This document shows, piece after piece, positions 1 through 13,256 of a stretch of 64,000 bases of DNA (position 1 is the first letter of the stretch; each line of letters begins with the position of its first letter). The stretch lies in contig NC_046679.1 in assembly GCF_009870125.1 (NCBI RefSeq), positions 10,168,001 to 10,232,000 of the forward strand, in the 5' to 3' direction. Below the pieces are notes generated by a model. It saw only the letters and a list, made by a program, of their open reading frames with translations. It did no database searches and was not told the origin of the DNA. The position numbers and the translations under genes are program-made. Source of the stretch: Drosophila pseudoobscura (lineage: Eukaryota; Arthropoda; Insecta; Diptera; Drosophilidae).

Positions 1-347
1 CAAAATATCTATACAGAAAAGTGTGTCCCCCCCCCGCGAAAGAGTGTGCTACAGCCCCTACCACCCTCCCAACCAGTGTGAAAAATATTGTATATTGTAT
101 ATATAGTAAGGTGTGCATCTGCAGCACCATGCCATCCGAAATGCAATCAAAATGTTGACTTCTCTTGACTTTGCGGATGGTTTATAGTTATCTACCCAGT
201 CTTTGGTAACGACCAGACCGATCATCATCGTCGTCGTCTTGTGTTCTCCGCATATCAAAACGCCAAGGCAAAAGTGAAAGTGATTTTTCGGGGCTGCTCC
301 AACGTGTGCGTGAGTGCCACTTGAATTATAAATATTGCCATCGTACA

Positions 348-377
348 ATGACAACCAGCAGCAGGCAAACCAAATAA
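348..377 (+). other. Short upstream ORF in the 5' leader of the BTB gene
   Basis: ATG at 348, nine sense codons in total and TAA at 375-377, placed 137 bases before the main ATG. It is in a different frame from the main ORF. It could lower re-initiation at the main start; its use is inferred only. Positions 1-514 otherwise look like 5' UTR or upstream sequence with no ORF I can support. Confidence 0.35.
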
Positions 378-514
378 GTCTCAGCCTCAGAGAAAACTAT
401 CAAAATCGAATCAAAGAAATTTGGATTACCACCAAGCCAGCCAGCCAGCAAGCCAGCCAGCAAGGATACAGCAAGGATACTATCATCGAGAACCTGTGGC
501 AATTGAAATTGGAT

Positions 515-581
515 ATGGCTGCCAACGAGATTATGACACCAACAGTCAATGCAAATTGCCAGTACTCAACCAGATATTGTT
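515..581 (+). CDS. First coding exon of the BTB gene
   Basis: Encodes MAANEIMTPTVNANCQYSTRYC plus one base. The donor is GTAAGT at 582. Joining the leftover T to GG at 8386 makes the Trp codon that opens the Myb/SANT-like helix, which is strong support for linking these exons across 7.8 kb. Confidence 0.75.
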
Positions 582-3500
582 GTAAGTTGAACACACAGAG
601 AGAGAGAGAGAGAGAGAGAGGGAGACAGAGGAGGTCCTAGCCTTCGAAACACTATGAACACTATGATTCCTTTAGATATGAGTACCTGGTGGCGTATACT
701 TAATAATTCTTATACTACCCAATGCTGCTCTTAACCATCTACTGTCCTTTAACCAAACTTGTTCTATCAATTAGAGACTCCCACACTTGGGGTTAAGGGG
801 TGGCTTGATTAGACACTCTCCTCCCCCACGTTTTGCCCTCTTGCAAGTCATTCCGCAGAATGCACGGCGAAAGCAACAAACAAACAATCCAAGCCGAGCC
901 GCTGAGCCGCCGAGCCGCTGAGCAGGCAACCTGCAGAGCAAGAAAGAAATTTACAAAACAAAAAGCAAAAACAACTTTTTTATAGAAAGTTTTCATGCCA
1001 CAGAGGAAGGGGGGTGGGCGGCTCTCATGCTCATCCAGTGGCAGTCGGTATCGGAATCGGAGTCGGAGTTGGAGTTGGAGCTGCAGCCAGTTTGGAGGCT
1101 CTGTCACAGCCAGCCAAGCGGCGGATGGCGATGCGATGCGATGTGGCTTTTGTTGAGCATCGCCAGCAGTCGACTAGCAGCAGTCGTTGTCGTTTCTTCT
1201 GCTGCCGCTGCTGCTGCTGCTTCTACTCGCTGCCGTCTGCTGTCTCTGCCCGCTGCCTCTTTCACTGCCTGACGGCAGCTCGCTTCTGCCGTTTGTACGA
1301 CACGAATATTAATAGGTGAAAGTTGTTGCTTCGTTGCTTCGTTTCTTCGTTTTTTTCTTTCTCGTCGACAGCCGACGCTGCCTTCTGCCTTCTGCCTCTC
1401 TGGCTGTATCTGTGGCTTCTGTGAGTCCCTTTCCAGCTGCAGAATTTATGTTTCCTTTGTGCCGTTCATTAATTTCTCTTCTCTTGGCTATTAAAAGTCT
1501 TTGCTTCTCTTCTGTTTTCTTCTCTCTCTCTCTGGGGGTGAATGTTGTCCATGAGTCCTGGTCCTGTCAAAAATTGACCCAGTTTTCAGGGCCATGCAAA
1601 TGGCTAAACAGAAAGGAGTATCCCTTACCAATCCTCAATCTCAACACGCTTAGCCTTCAATTTTGGCTTCGAATCAACAACAGACAAAAGCCAGAGTCAG
1701 TCAGAGGCAGAAATAGCAGCCAAACCAAACTGCAAGTTTCTGTATGTCTGCTGTATGTTTGTGGCATTTCCATTTCCATTATAATTAAGGCTCTTGCATA
1801 ATCGAGTTTTGTTTACAAAAACTTTTGCTGTTTCGAGTTCAATGTCCCACAGAAAGACCGAAAGGCCAGGGGGATTGCAACAGTTCCTGCGCGACGCGTG
1901 TGGATCTCTCTCGAACTCCCAGAAAAAAACACGATGCTGGCCCATGTTGCGTATACGCAATGTTGTCTGATCGGTCTGTTTCGGGTTTCTGGTCGTTCGA
2001 TTGTGATTTTATTGTTTATTGTTTATCATTAATTATCTAGAATGACTCATCGGGTTTTGTGTTCGTCAAAAAATCCAAAGTGTTGCCAAAATGTGTGTCT
2101 TTTTGCGGCTGAAGTACATAACAAGAAAATAGTTTAAATGTTGGCGGTTGGCGTTTGGCGGCCATCGAAGGGGGTTGTCGAGTGGAGTGGAGAGTGGAGG
2201 AGGTTGCCCAATAATACCGTTGGCTGATAAACCGCTACAAATGATATTACTGACAGACATACATCAATTTCTTCAGCGGCGTTATTTACCCCTTTACCCC
2301 CTTTTTCGCCTGTTTTTCGGCTGTTGTCGATGTTTCTGTTTCTGTTTCTCTGTTTTCTATTTTCGTATGGCACATTATGCAATACCTGGCAGTATCTTGT
2401 ATCTTGTCATTCGTCTCGAAAGTTACCGCAGCATCGGATCTATCTGGCCAATGTCATTAGCCACTCCACTTGTTGGGAAAAGTTGTAGCCCGATCTATGC
2501 GACTGCAGATACCCCTCAGCTCTTGCTTTCTTTTCTTTCTTTTCTAGGTTTTGGTAGTTCGCTTCCTAGTCCCACACGTAGCCTCCTCCATTATGCAATT
2601 GCTTATTAATTCTTTTATAATGCTTGCGTTTTTGGGAGCCAGCAGTATGTTTTATGCAATCGCTGCAAGAAGTGGCAGGGAAAAAGGCTTTCCGCGCACC
2701 AGGAAGCGGGGGGGTTGATCGATGCGAAAGGGATACATTTCACTGTTGAAGTTGCAATTAGTTCGGAATTACTGAAAGATAAAGAAAGAATCAGACAGCA
2801 TTGTTCGCCCAAAAATAGAAAATACAGACTCTGCGCAAAAAGAAATGCTTAATTTTATTTTAACAACCATCCGCTCCATTCATCGGTGTTTCTTTTGCCT
2901 TTCTTTCGCACACTCTACTCCACGGACTACCACAACACAGTGGCAGCTCCCTCTCCAGGCCCCCCTTTCCGCGCTCTGTTGCATATTTTGATTGTGGCCG
3001 GCCGGAGCTCGTTCCCGCTGGTTTATTAGAACTTTCACTTTAGGTTTTTCTTCAATTGTGGGCCCCACCAGCGGAAGAGTGCCTCCACCGTGGCAGGGAG
3101 CACCTTTTGTGGTCTGCCAATTGAATAATAGGCAAAAAGAAGTGACCCAGAAATTGAAGAGATGCTGAGAGATCCAATCGGGACAACAGACATAGACCAG
3201 ATGAGTAATAGCAGTCGCCTGTCCAATAACGATAGAAAGTTACCAAACTAATTTCGAATACATATACGAATATTTATGATTAAGTACAAGTCATTCCACA
3301 TTTCGAGTGGATAATTGTGGTAGGAGCGAGGGCGAGGGCGCAAAAAAAAACCCAGAGAGAAAAACGAAAAAAAAACTTATATATGAAACCATTTTGTGGG
3401 TTTCGTGTGTGGGGAAGGTTAAGTTTTTTTTTTTTATGTAAGATGCCGCAATTTAATTTGATTTTTATTATTATTGTGTTTCTCTTGAAGTTGGGCCAAC

Positions 3501-6500
3501 CATAGTTTTTTTTTAAATAAATGATTTGGCATTTGAATGCATCTGTTTGGGGTTTCTTTTCTTTTTTCTTTCTTTGTTTCAATAAACGAGAGTATCTATC
3601 TGCTCTGACGTATCTCAAGCACGTAATGCTATGCGTATGTGTATCTGTGTGCGTGTGTGTGTGTATCTGTGTGTGCGTGTGTATGGGTGTACGGGTTGGC
3701 GGCTCTTACCGCTATTTACATTAACATTAGAGCTTTGGGTTTTTATTGTTGCTTCGCTTTTGCTGTTGCTTCTGACGGCGCAAAGTGAAAGTTTCTCATG
3801 TGAGCCGAACCGAACCCGAACGGCAAGCCGAGAGCTCTTGAATCAGGTAGATACTATATACTATATACTCGCCTACAGTTAGCGTTGGCTGTGCCAATGA
3901 TATGCCCCGCCATGATAAGAATATTAATGGGGGGGAGCAACTGGACTCTGAAATTGCTGAAATCAAAAGTGATTTTCGCTCTTCCCCTCATTAGCAGTCC
4001 GTTAAATCATAACAGCAATTAGAAAATGCAAACAGGCAAATGTCCATTGGTAAATGGTAAATGTTTGCTGCTGCCACCAATCGCTGTTGCACTTTCGAAA
4101 AGCCAGAGACTTTTGTAGAAAATATGCGGCAGGCAACAAAGTATCAAGTGCATGACAAACATCACAGAGAGGGGCGAAAAGAAAATCTTTTTGTAAAGGT
4201 TCATAAACCTTCTCGCAAACAATGAGATTACCACAAAATTTGTTGCCTTCTACGGGGACTCGACTCGATGCTGCATGCATGAAAAGTTCAGCGAAAATTT
4301 TCCCAAAGCCAAACCAGCCAGAGAAATGCACAAAGTGGAGGGCATAAAAAAAGAAAGAAAAATGAAAGAAATGATTTTTCCTAAATTACTTCTGACGATG
4401 TGATGTCCATGATAATGACGATGATTGCCAGCCATGATGCGGCTCGTTATGATGACGATGATAATCATGATCATGACGTTGGCTGGTCATGATTATATGT
4501 GGTGCGGAATTTCCACTCCACTGTCGGTTAGCGTACATTCAACTGCAACTTGCAACTGCAACAGCAATGGAAAAGCAGCAACACAAAGAGAAAAGTCCGC
4601 TGGCAAAAGAAAATTCCCCAACAACAAGTTACTCCGCTCCACCGCTGCTTTGCTGCTCAGTTTTCGGTTTTATATCATCTATTTTGCAGCCATTTTCCAG
4701 CGAATTTTTCCAGCCTATTAGCAACTTTTGACTTTTGTCTTTTGTGTCGACTCTCGGGACTTTCTTCTAGCTCTGACTTTTCTTTTGAAAAAATCATAAT
4801 AAACACGAGTGCCGCTCGTATTTTCTTTGCCGTTTCGCTTTGCCTCTCCAGACTCATTTGTGCATCATTTGGGAGAAAGTAAAAGCCAAGAATTAAATGG
4901 CACTCCACTCGCTAGGTTGCCGTTGGCTGCTTGGCTGCTTGGCTGCCTGGTCGATGACTTGCAGCTGAAGCTCGAGCTGGGAGCTGGCGTATGGGGCGTA
5001 TGCGCATTTTCAATGCTGGCTGCTGGAGAGAAAACACCAAACCGAACCGAAGCGAAGGAAAAGGAAATGCAGCACCAGCACCAGCAGCAGTAAAAGAAAA
5101 CTAAGCTGGGAAAGCCGCCTCATGCTCGGGCAACAATTTCTTTGGGATTCGGCATGGAGATCGGGTTACCATATCAATGCCCAAGTTGGGGCTCCATACC
5201 CATAGGAATTCCTGCATTCGTTTAAGGAATGGCATTTTTCCAGGCAGAGTTTTTGAAGTTCAGGTTGGGCTTTCAAAGGTAAAAGTCCAACAATTATTCT
5301 GATAAGCACTGTGTCCCCCCCATCTCCCCATCAATCAATGTCGCACGAAATGCCCATATCTCAATCCCAATCTCAAGTGGAATTCGAGTACCATGCCATT
5401 GAAACGAAGCCAGTTCCATTCTCCCGAAGATCACTTTCAGTACCGAGAGCTGATCGAGAGTAGGGCACGTCAAATGCTTCATTAATTTCAGCCTGCCTGC
5501 AACGTTGTATGGCATGCAGGCAGTCAGAAAGAGAGAGAGAGAGACAGAGAGAGAGCAGAAGAACCAAGAAGAAACCTACACAAATCCTGACCCAATTAGA
5601 AATTCTCACGCAAAGAGGAGAGATGCAAACCAAAAAGAAAGAAAGAAAAGAAGTAAAACGAAAAAAAACGAAACGTCACGGTTAACAATTCCACGTTTAA
5701 TCAAACAAACAAAGAATTAAGCAAGAAGCCTTCACAATTTACGTTTCTATACGAGGTACGAGGCTCTGGCTCTGACTCTGCGCCCGAGTGAAAGAAAAAG
5801 AAAAGTGCAAGAAGCCAAATAAGCGTGGCAAAAAGAAAGCAAGCGAAACGAAACGAACCGCAGCACAGAGAGCCAGAGACGGAGCCAGAGCCGGAGACAC
5901 AATGGAAACCGGGCCCCAAAGAAGCTTACCAACAAACCATTCAGCCATCCAGCCATCATCAGCCATCATCAGCCATTCTAAGTAGCCATAGTCCAAGGCA
6001 ATAAAACATGGAATTCTATCAGTCGGCGGCCGACAATTATAAAGCCAACGACGTGATTGGAACACCAAAAAACGATTCAGAATCATGTTTAAAGATCCCT
6101 CCCCTTAACCGTTCCTCTACAAATGATATGTGGGCGATACCCCGAAAAGCGTAGTATTTCTATGGGTATTGCAGTTCCGTGGCGTAAAAATAGAACCGGT
6201 TCTCGACCCACGAAAGTGCTCTGCTCCTCCAAAACGGAAGTGGACACAGAGCACACAACCAGACACACTGTGAAAGATAGAGTTGGAGAAAGAGAGATAA
6301 AGAACCCATCAGCATGCAACAACAACAACAACAACAGGCTACAACAACCATTCAACGTCGACGCTGACGGTGACGACGACTGTGGCTTCGCTCCGTCAAA
6401 ATATAGGCCAAAAGAGAAACTAACGGTAAACGTTGTTTCTTCTGCTTGCTGTAGCCCCCTGATAGCCACTCTGCCAAGACACAGACCCATTGGGTTGTTG

Positions 6501-9500
6501 TCTGCCAAAGAAGCAGCGGTGGCCACCGCAGCATCCACAAGAGCAAGAGCAAGAGCTGCTTCGAGGATTTGGGTTACATAAAAGGGCGCAAACGGAAAGT
6601 AGAAACCGAAAGAAGCCAACCTCAGAGACACACACACACTCACGCACACATATGGGTACGGGTATGGGTATGGGTACGGGTATGGGTATGGGTACGGGGT
6701 ACGGGGTACGGGGCATGCCTGTATGCGCAGACGCACAAAACTTGTTGCAAAGAAAGTGAAACTTTTGTAAGCGCTCCACCACTCAGCGATTCCCCCCCTC
6801 CCCCTCCAGTTATGGCTGGCTGTGGGGGGGGAACGTGGAGCATGGAACCTGAGCATGTCACGATCATGCGCGTAGAGCAACGCAGAAGGTTGAGGTTGTT
6901 TGGCAAGACGACGCCGCGCGTTGTTTGCCTGCTTTTGGCCAGCGAATAATATTTTTTGTGGCTTGTTATGTTTTTTTTTTTCGTTTTCTTGCTGATTTTT
7001 GTCTGTTAACGATCGCGCCGCGTCTTTTTTGGGGTTGGGCTAGGTTATAAGTCTGTTAAACGTATCGAATGGGGGCTTGGGAATTGCTCAACCATCCCAC
7101 AAGATTGATGTCAATCTGGCCAAATCTAAGGCCCTTGCCTTGACATAGACCAGTCGCCACAGGCGAGTGACGCATCCAGTCCGACCCCCAGGGCACAGGG
7201 GCAGGGCATGCCTCTCAAATTTAGAAAGTAGCCCCCGATGGCATCTTCCCTGCATTCTTTATCTCATTTTTTCGTGCAGTCTGTAGTCTGTAGAATGGTC
7301 TCTGAAATGACCAAACAAAATTTTATAGTTTGTCTGGGGGTCCCAAAGAAAAATCAAAAGCAGCCGCCTTTCGTTGAGCTGGAGCTCTTTCTTAGATCCG
7401 GCTTCGACTTCGACGAACGGCAAACAATTTTCTCCCCACATCCACATCCACATTCACATTCACATCGAAGGCCCAGGCAAGGTGGCGGCAGCGACTTCTT
7501 GGACGCAGTGCAGCCAGCCACAAAAAAAAAGCAAGAAATCAACCGCAGCCAAAAGGCAAGAAATACCGAAGAGCCGAAGTGCTGCCCGAAAGCCCCCAAA
7601 AGCCACCGAAAGAGAGACGAGTGGATAGAAAAAAGTGAACGAGTAGAAATTACGGTAAATAAATAAAGAGAAGAGAAACAAGCGATTGCCAGAGTCGTCG
7701 TCGCCGTCGTCGTCGTCGTCGTCATGAGCGAAAGTGAAATCTGCTAATGAATTCTTCAACGTTGAATAGTTTTCAGTCATTATGGACATTGTTGTTGTAC
7801 ATACATACATACATACATACAATACTTATGTATGTATGTACCTATGTATGGGCTTAAGCCATGTAACCAGGCAGAGCCCCCCAAGCTCATCCCATGCTCA
7901 TCTCTGGATGGATGAGAGCCAGGCTGCTGGCTTTTTTGGCTACATTTTTCAGTTTCAGTTTCGATTTTTGGACTTTTGGGTAAAAGTTGCTAAGCAATTA
8001 GCCAGAAGGCATAGCAGGCATACGGGTACGGGTCGGGCCGAACCGATCAATCGCTATCGATTCGCTGTCTCAGATGATTGCTGTGATTACCCACCCGATT
8101 CCGATTGCCAGTCGCACTTCGGTTCGGACTCACTCTCCTTGGGTTCATTGAACACCTTGCTGCCGCTTGTTGCAGTTTTCTATAATTTGTTGCCGCTTTT
8201 ATATGGCCAAGAGGTCTTAAGCGGGGTCTAAACTTGAATTGCATTTGGAAGGTGGCAGGTGGAAAGTTGCAACAGCCTCTCAGATCATTGCCCTCAGTCG
8301 GTCGGCCCACGGCTCCATGGCCACGGCGCATTCTTATACAATTTGGATCTGATCTGATTTGATTTCTTTTCTTTTCATTTTGCAGGGGAAGCAGAAAAAG
8401 TCAAATCTTTGATCAGATTACGGGCGGAACTGTCGCCTCTGTTCACGGGCAAGCGAAATGCCTCCAAATATGCCTGGGCGTAAGTAGACAGACAATCCAT
8501 CAGATACGCTTATGAATCGAAGCTTATGTGATTGCATAACTCTATATTTCTGTTACCATTTGCACTTCCATTTCTGTTTTCCCTTTGATCTGTAGCGTGG
8601 TTGAACGGGAGCTCAATGTGCCGCTGCCTCTGTCGAAGATCATCAAGAAATGGAACAATCTCCTGCAGGAGTACAAGGCCATCAAGATGTCGGAGGAGCC
8701 CAAGCGCCGCGAGTGGCCTTTTTTCACCCTGATGGATGTCTACTTCAGCGACCAGGTGAACGATCCCTCGCTGCGTCTCTTCTCGTCCACCAAGACCCTG
8801 AAGGAGACCCTCGACGACAGCGTCTTCGAGGATGATCCAATCATCGCCTCGGCCATTGCCGCGGCCACCAGCGGCGCCTACATGGACATCGATGAGCTGA
8901 TCAGGCGGCAAAAGGACCGTGCCGCCCTGGCTGCCGAGCGGAAGCTGGCGGCAGCTGCCAGCGGAGCCGCTGGCGACTACAAATACGAGCTGAAGCCGAT
9001 GCTCCCGAACAGCAAGTTCAACAGCAACAGCGAGATGGTGAAGCTGTCCAAGAGCGTGGACGATCTGTCCATGCAGCAGTACAAAATCAAGCAGGAGCTG
9101 ATGCGCCAGCGCGAGCAGGAGCAGCAGGAGAACATGGTCAAGATCAAGCAGCATGCTCGTCAGCAGCAACAGCAACAACAGCAGGCCCAGCAGCAGGCCC
9201 AGCAGCAGCACCACCAGGCCCAGCAGCAGGCACAGCAGCAGCAACAGCAGCGGTTCATGAGCCACCAGCCGGCTTTATCGCCGCATCCACACCGCCTGTC
9301 GTCCTCGTCGACGCCACCGGGCCTGCAGCATGCCCTGCAACAGCAGCAGCAGCAGCAGCAGCAACAATTTGCGGCGCGCCAGCAAGCGTACCAGGCACAG
9401 ATACACACTCCACCGCAATCGCACATGCAACAGCAGCAGCAGCAGCATCACCATCAGCTCGCTCATCCCCATCAACCGCCCACGCCGCGTCCCAGCTCGC

Positions 9501-11621
9501 CGCCCACCACGGCGCAGCAGATCCACATCACGGCCACCCAGCACCAGGCCGCCCAGCAGCAGCTCCACCAGCAGCAGCAGCAGCACCAGCAGCAGCAGCA
9601 GACGCTCAAGCAGCAGCAGCAGCAGCCGTACACAGATCCCAACACCATCGACCAGTATCTGCTGTCGTGGAATAACTTCCACGGCAACATGTGCCGCGGC
9701 TTCCACTCTCTGCAGAAGGACGAGAAAATGGTGGACGTCACCATTGCGGCCGGCGGCAAGATATTCAAGGCCCACAAACTGGTAAACAGGCGGCGCACTC
9801 CCAAGAACTCCCGCACTCATACAATGCCCTTTCCTTTCGCCCTTCTCTTTTCGCTCTTGTCTTGTGTCGTTGCAGGTCCTGTCCGTTTGCAGTCCCTACT
9901 TCCAGCAGATCTTCCTGGAGAACCCATCGAGTCACCCCATCCTGCTGATGGCGGACGTGGAGGCCGGTCACATGGCCGGACTGCTCGACTTCATGTACAG
10001 CGGCCAGGTGAACGTTAAATACGAGGATCTGCCGGTGTTCCTCAAGGTGGCCGAGGCCATGAAGATCAAGGGGTTGCACACAGAGGTGGGTCTGGGCATG
10101 GCCTGGGGATTATCTGCGCTTTTATTCAAATGTGACTTTCACTTGCAGAAAAACCTGGACAGCGATGCCAGTGACATTAGTTCGCCGCATGAGAGCGACG
10201 GCACCGAGTGCCGGTATGAGCGGGGCACACATAGCGTCAATATAACCAGCGGACATGCCGCCGGCTACGGCGGACAGCCCCAGCACCAGTCGTCGCCGTC
10301 ACCGTCCCACAATGGCCCCAACCGCTGTCCCACTCCCCTCTCCAGCGGGGGTGGCGGAGGCGGAGGAGCTGCCAGCTACGCCGGCTTCCGGGAGCACATC
10401 AAATCGAAGGCGACGCTGGCGGAGACCTTCATCAAGAATCTCAATCGCAACAACAACAACAACAGCAGCAGCAACAACTTCAATAGCAATGGCGGCAGCA
10501 TCAATCTGACAGAGGCCGAGAGCAACAACTCCTTTGCCATCCTGCAGGCCAACAGCAAGAAGATGCTGGACTCGGCCCGCAAGCAGCACAAGTATCTGGC
10601 CAAGCGCAAGATCCTGATGCACTACAACACGGAGCTGGGCGCGGAGAAGCGGCTCAAGGAGATGGAACGAGAGCGGGAGCGGTATCCGAGCGCCGAGCAG
10701 CATGACGACGCCCTCAACAATAACCACAGCCACGCCCACAGCCAGCAGGAGAGCAACATCATGGAGCCCATTACGACAATTGTGCCACAGACGCCGCCAC
10801 CGGCCACGCACAACAACAGCTTCAAGATACGCCTCGTGGAGAGTCATCATCTGACCAACAGTGGCGGCAACAACAACAACAACAATAACAACAACAACAA
10901 CAGTAGCAACAGTGGCAGCAACTGCCAAAATGATGATGAAGAAGCCTTGAATCTCGTACAAATCCCGAATGCAAATGGCAGCCGGGCCCGCCCACAAACC
11001 CCAACACGCTCAACGCCCACACCCACACCCACGCCCACATCGACGCCCACGCCGGACATACAGCTGATAAAACGCGAAGTGGAGCACGACCTGTCGGGCG
11101 AGGCCACCCAGAACAATGGCCATGACGAGGAACTGCTCTCCGGCGGCTACGAGCGCAAGTACGACGACAACAACAATAGTCGCGCAATGGACATGGAAAC
11201 GGACTCGAACAACAACAACAGCAGCAGCGGAGGAGGAGGCGACATCGGCAACAACAACAACAACAACAACAATGGCATAGCTTTGGCTCTGGGGAAGCAC
11301 AAGCTGCTCAGCGCGATCAATCGGAGCCTGGAACTGGAGCAACAGCAACAGCAGCAGCAGCAACATGCTGAGGAGCAGGAAGCGGAACACAACAAGAACA
11401 ACAGCAGCAGCAACAGCCACGGGGAGCACGACAACGATGACAACAACAATCATAGCCAACATTTGGACCTGAGCACCATCAAGAACATAGCCACCGCCGA
11501 GATACTGTGTGGCCTGAAGAGCAAGGTCCTCAAACTGGAGGAGGAGCAGCGCGAGCGGGAAAGGGAGCGGGAGAGAGAGGCCTGCCGCAATCTTAACTCA
11601 GAGATCAAAAATGCCGAATGA
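515..11621 (+). CDS. BTB/POZ protein with N-terminal Myb/SANT-like domain
   Basis: Probable nuclear DNA-binding or chromatin factor. The coding exons I assembled are 515-581, 8386-8479, 8596-9781, 9876-10085 and 10149-11621. All junctions are GT-AG and phase-consistent, giving about 1009 residues. Residues about 20-95 (starting RYCWEAEKVKSLIRLRAELS across the first junction, ending near WPFFTLMDVYF) look like a Myb/SANT/MADF-type helix bundle. Residues about 100-400 are Q/H-rich. Residues about 405-517 are a TTK-type BTB domain (DQYLLSWNNFHGNM, then AHKLVLSVCSPYF), with an intron inside AHKL/VLS. The remaining roughly 490 residues are rich in poly-N, poly-G and poly-Q and show no zinc finger or HTH. 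The first in-frame ATG is at 515; the frame upstream is open but has no ATG. From neighbourhood memory this could be the D. melanogaster CG6118 orthologue, which I cannot verify. Confidence 0.85.
582..8385 (+). other. First intron of the BTB gene, no gene seen inside
   Basis: A 7.8 kb GT-AG intron. It contains GA, CA and ACATAC microsatellites, a GGGTAY repeat (6651-6713), and poly-purine/pyrimidine tracts. Open frames here are short and low-complexity, without splice partners or recognisable domains. Long first introns of this kind often carry enhancers, but I recognise no specific site. Confidence 0.6.
6651..6713. repeat. GGGTAT/GGGTAC hexanucleotide repeat
   Basis: About ten imperfect tandem GGGTAY units preceded by a CA repeat. 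It lies in the first intron of the BTB gene. G-runs every six bases on the plus strand resemble a G-quadruplex-prone or telomere-like tract; Drosophila telomeres are not made of such repeats, so it is best treated as a simple satellite. Confidence 0.8.
10086..10148 (+). other. 63-nt stop-free intron of the BTB gene
   Basis: Starts GTGGGT, ends TTGCAG, is a multiple of three and has no in-frame stop, so the frame stays open from 9864 to 11621 even if it is retained. I treat it as an intron because the protein it would encode (starting VGLGMAWGLSALLF) is hydrophobic and follows directly after the BTB fold, unlike anything expected there. Confidence 0.6.
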
Positions 11622-12905
11622 CAGTCGCTAATCAGCAGCAGCGGAATATAGATAGGCATAAACTGGGAAGATACTATTCCCAGATGGAGGAAGAGATGAA
11701 GAGTATGCATTTGATAAAACATTAAACATAAAGAGAGACAACATCCACATACATACATGCTATATATATATAGAGAGAGAGAGAGAGAGGAAGGGATCTA
11801 TGTAGTATGCTAATTATAGTTATTTATTATACCATTTAATATCGTTAATGTAATTATAATGACCCCCGACCCCCCACCCCCACAATACATACAAATACAT
11901 TGGTTAGGCCTAGCATTCCCATACTCCCAGCACACAACATTTTACAATCCCTCTAGCCGCTAAGACTCACACGAATCATCATCGTATCGTATCGTATCGT
12001 ATCGTATCGTATAGTAGATCCCAAAAACGCTGATGAAATTACAAATTTATTATTAGCACTTTGGAAACTCTGGCCCTGTTGCAATACGTGTTAAGCTCAT
12101 GTTGAACATATATTAATATCGATTAATCTTATGGTATGTGTAGAGCGCAGTATGTTGTAGTATAATATGCCTTTCGATTTTTCAGCTCTAACGCTAACAC
12201 AGTTCTTACATTATTTATGCATACTATACACGTATGTATGTATATCGTACAATGAATGTATCTCAACACCAATCACACGCATGCATACACACCACATTCG
12301 CATAACCTGCATCCAATCTGCACCATACATCGTACTACATATATGTACACTATAAAAATATATAGTATAGGAATAACATCGGCCGTGTTCAGAGACCCCA
12401 TTCACCATTTTGAACATGATGCCATTTACAAAAGGAACAACAAAAAGAAAAGATAAGAAAAGAAAAGAAAAAGGAACAATATATGTATCTCGTTTTTAGT
12501 TTTAACTTGCCAGACCCAGACACCTTTTTGAATGAACGCACGCCCAGATAATACATAATACCAGTTACCAGTTACCAGAGCACGTTACCTTCCCCTGGAA
12601 ACGGGTTCCGCATCTTGTTAATTGTTTTACATGCCCCAATGTGGCTGGAACGGAACCAATATTCCTCACAAAAAATTACAGCAGGCACAACCAACGCATC
12701 GATTAGGGCCAAACCTTCGCGCACTCTCAGCCCCCTAATCGCTGTCCTGCCTCACAGAATCAGATTCAGAATCAACTCTCAACAACGTGCACAGCGTAAT
12801 TCGTACAATATTTATTCAACTTATTTACATTTTTAAAATTTGTGTAATATTTTTTATTGCTGTTGAACATTTTATCTATTGTAAAAGAATGAATGAATGA
12901 ATAAA
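11622..12905 (+). other. 3' UTR of the BTB gene
   Basis: AT-rich, gene-free sequence following the TGA at 11619-11621. A canonical AATAAA at 12900-12905 is the best polyadenylation signal; further AATAAA copies lie near 13005 and 13033. It includes a GA tract near 11772-11790 and an ATCGT pentamer array at about 11982-12011. Confidence 0.5.
11982..12011. repeat. ATCGT pentanucleotide microsatellite
   Basis: About six tandem ATCGT units inside the 3' UTR of the BTB gene. Likely length-variable; no function implied. Confidence 0.8.
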
Positions 12906-13082
12906 GAAACCCGACACATTCAATTTTATATTCAATATATACTGTTGGGATTCCATATTACCATACAGTGGGTACATACTTTGTGCTGAAAGAATTTATG
13001 CAGGAATAAAGATTGGATTGGATATCAAAAGTAAATAAAGAAATTGGAATGTATGTGTATCTAATGAAATAAGTTCTAAAAG

Positions 13083-13256
13083 AAAAGCAGGGGTATGGTC
13101 AAAAAACAAAAATCAAACTCTCGCAGAATCCATAGCCAAGCCCAAGGTCAAGGCCGTTAAGCAGCTGGTGGCCGGCAAGGGCAAGGATCTCCCCCGAGGA
13201 TCTCGGCGATTATCATCGATTATTATCGGCGATCTCAACCCTGATGGCGGGCAAAG
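13083..13256 (+). pseudogene. Possible decayed coding fragment, family unknown
   Basis: An island with codon-like composition in AT-rich DNA. One frame reads KIKLAESIAKPKVKAVKQLV then AGKGKDLPRG and stops at 13256. It is Lys-rich and has no credible start codon, splice partner or continuation. It could be a gene remnant or chance; I do not recognise the family. Confidence 0.2.

Noticed and set aside
6089..6880. 263-residue minus-strand frame in the BTB intron
   Set aside because: Includes a Pro-Tyr run produced by the GGGTAY repeat; no domain, no splice partners, uneven composition.
8510..9265. 251-residue Leu-rich minus-strand frame across the BTB gene
   Set aside because: Antisense of the Q-rich exon; poly-Leu arises from CTG on the reverse of CAG.
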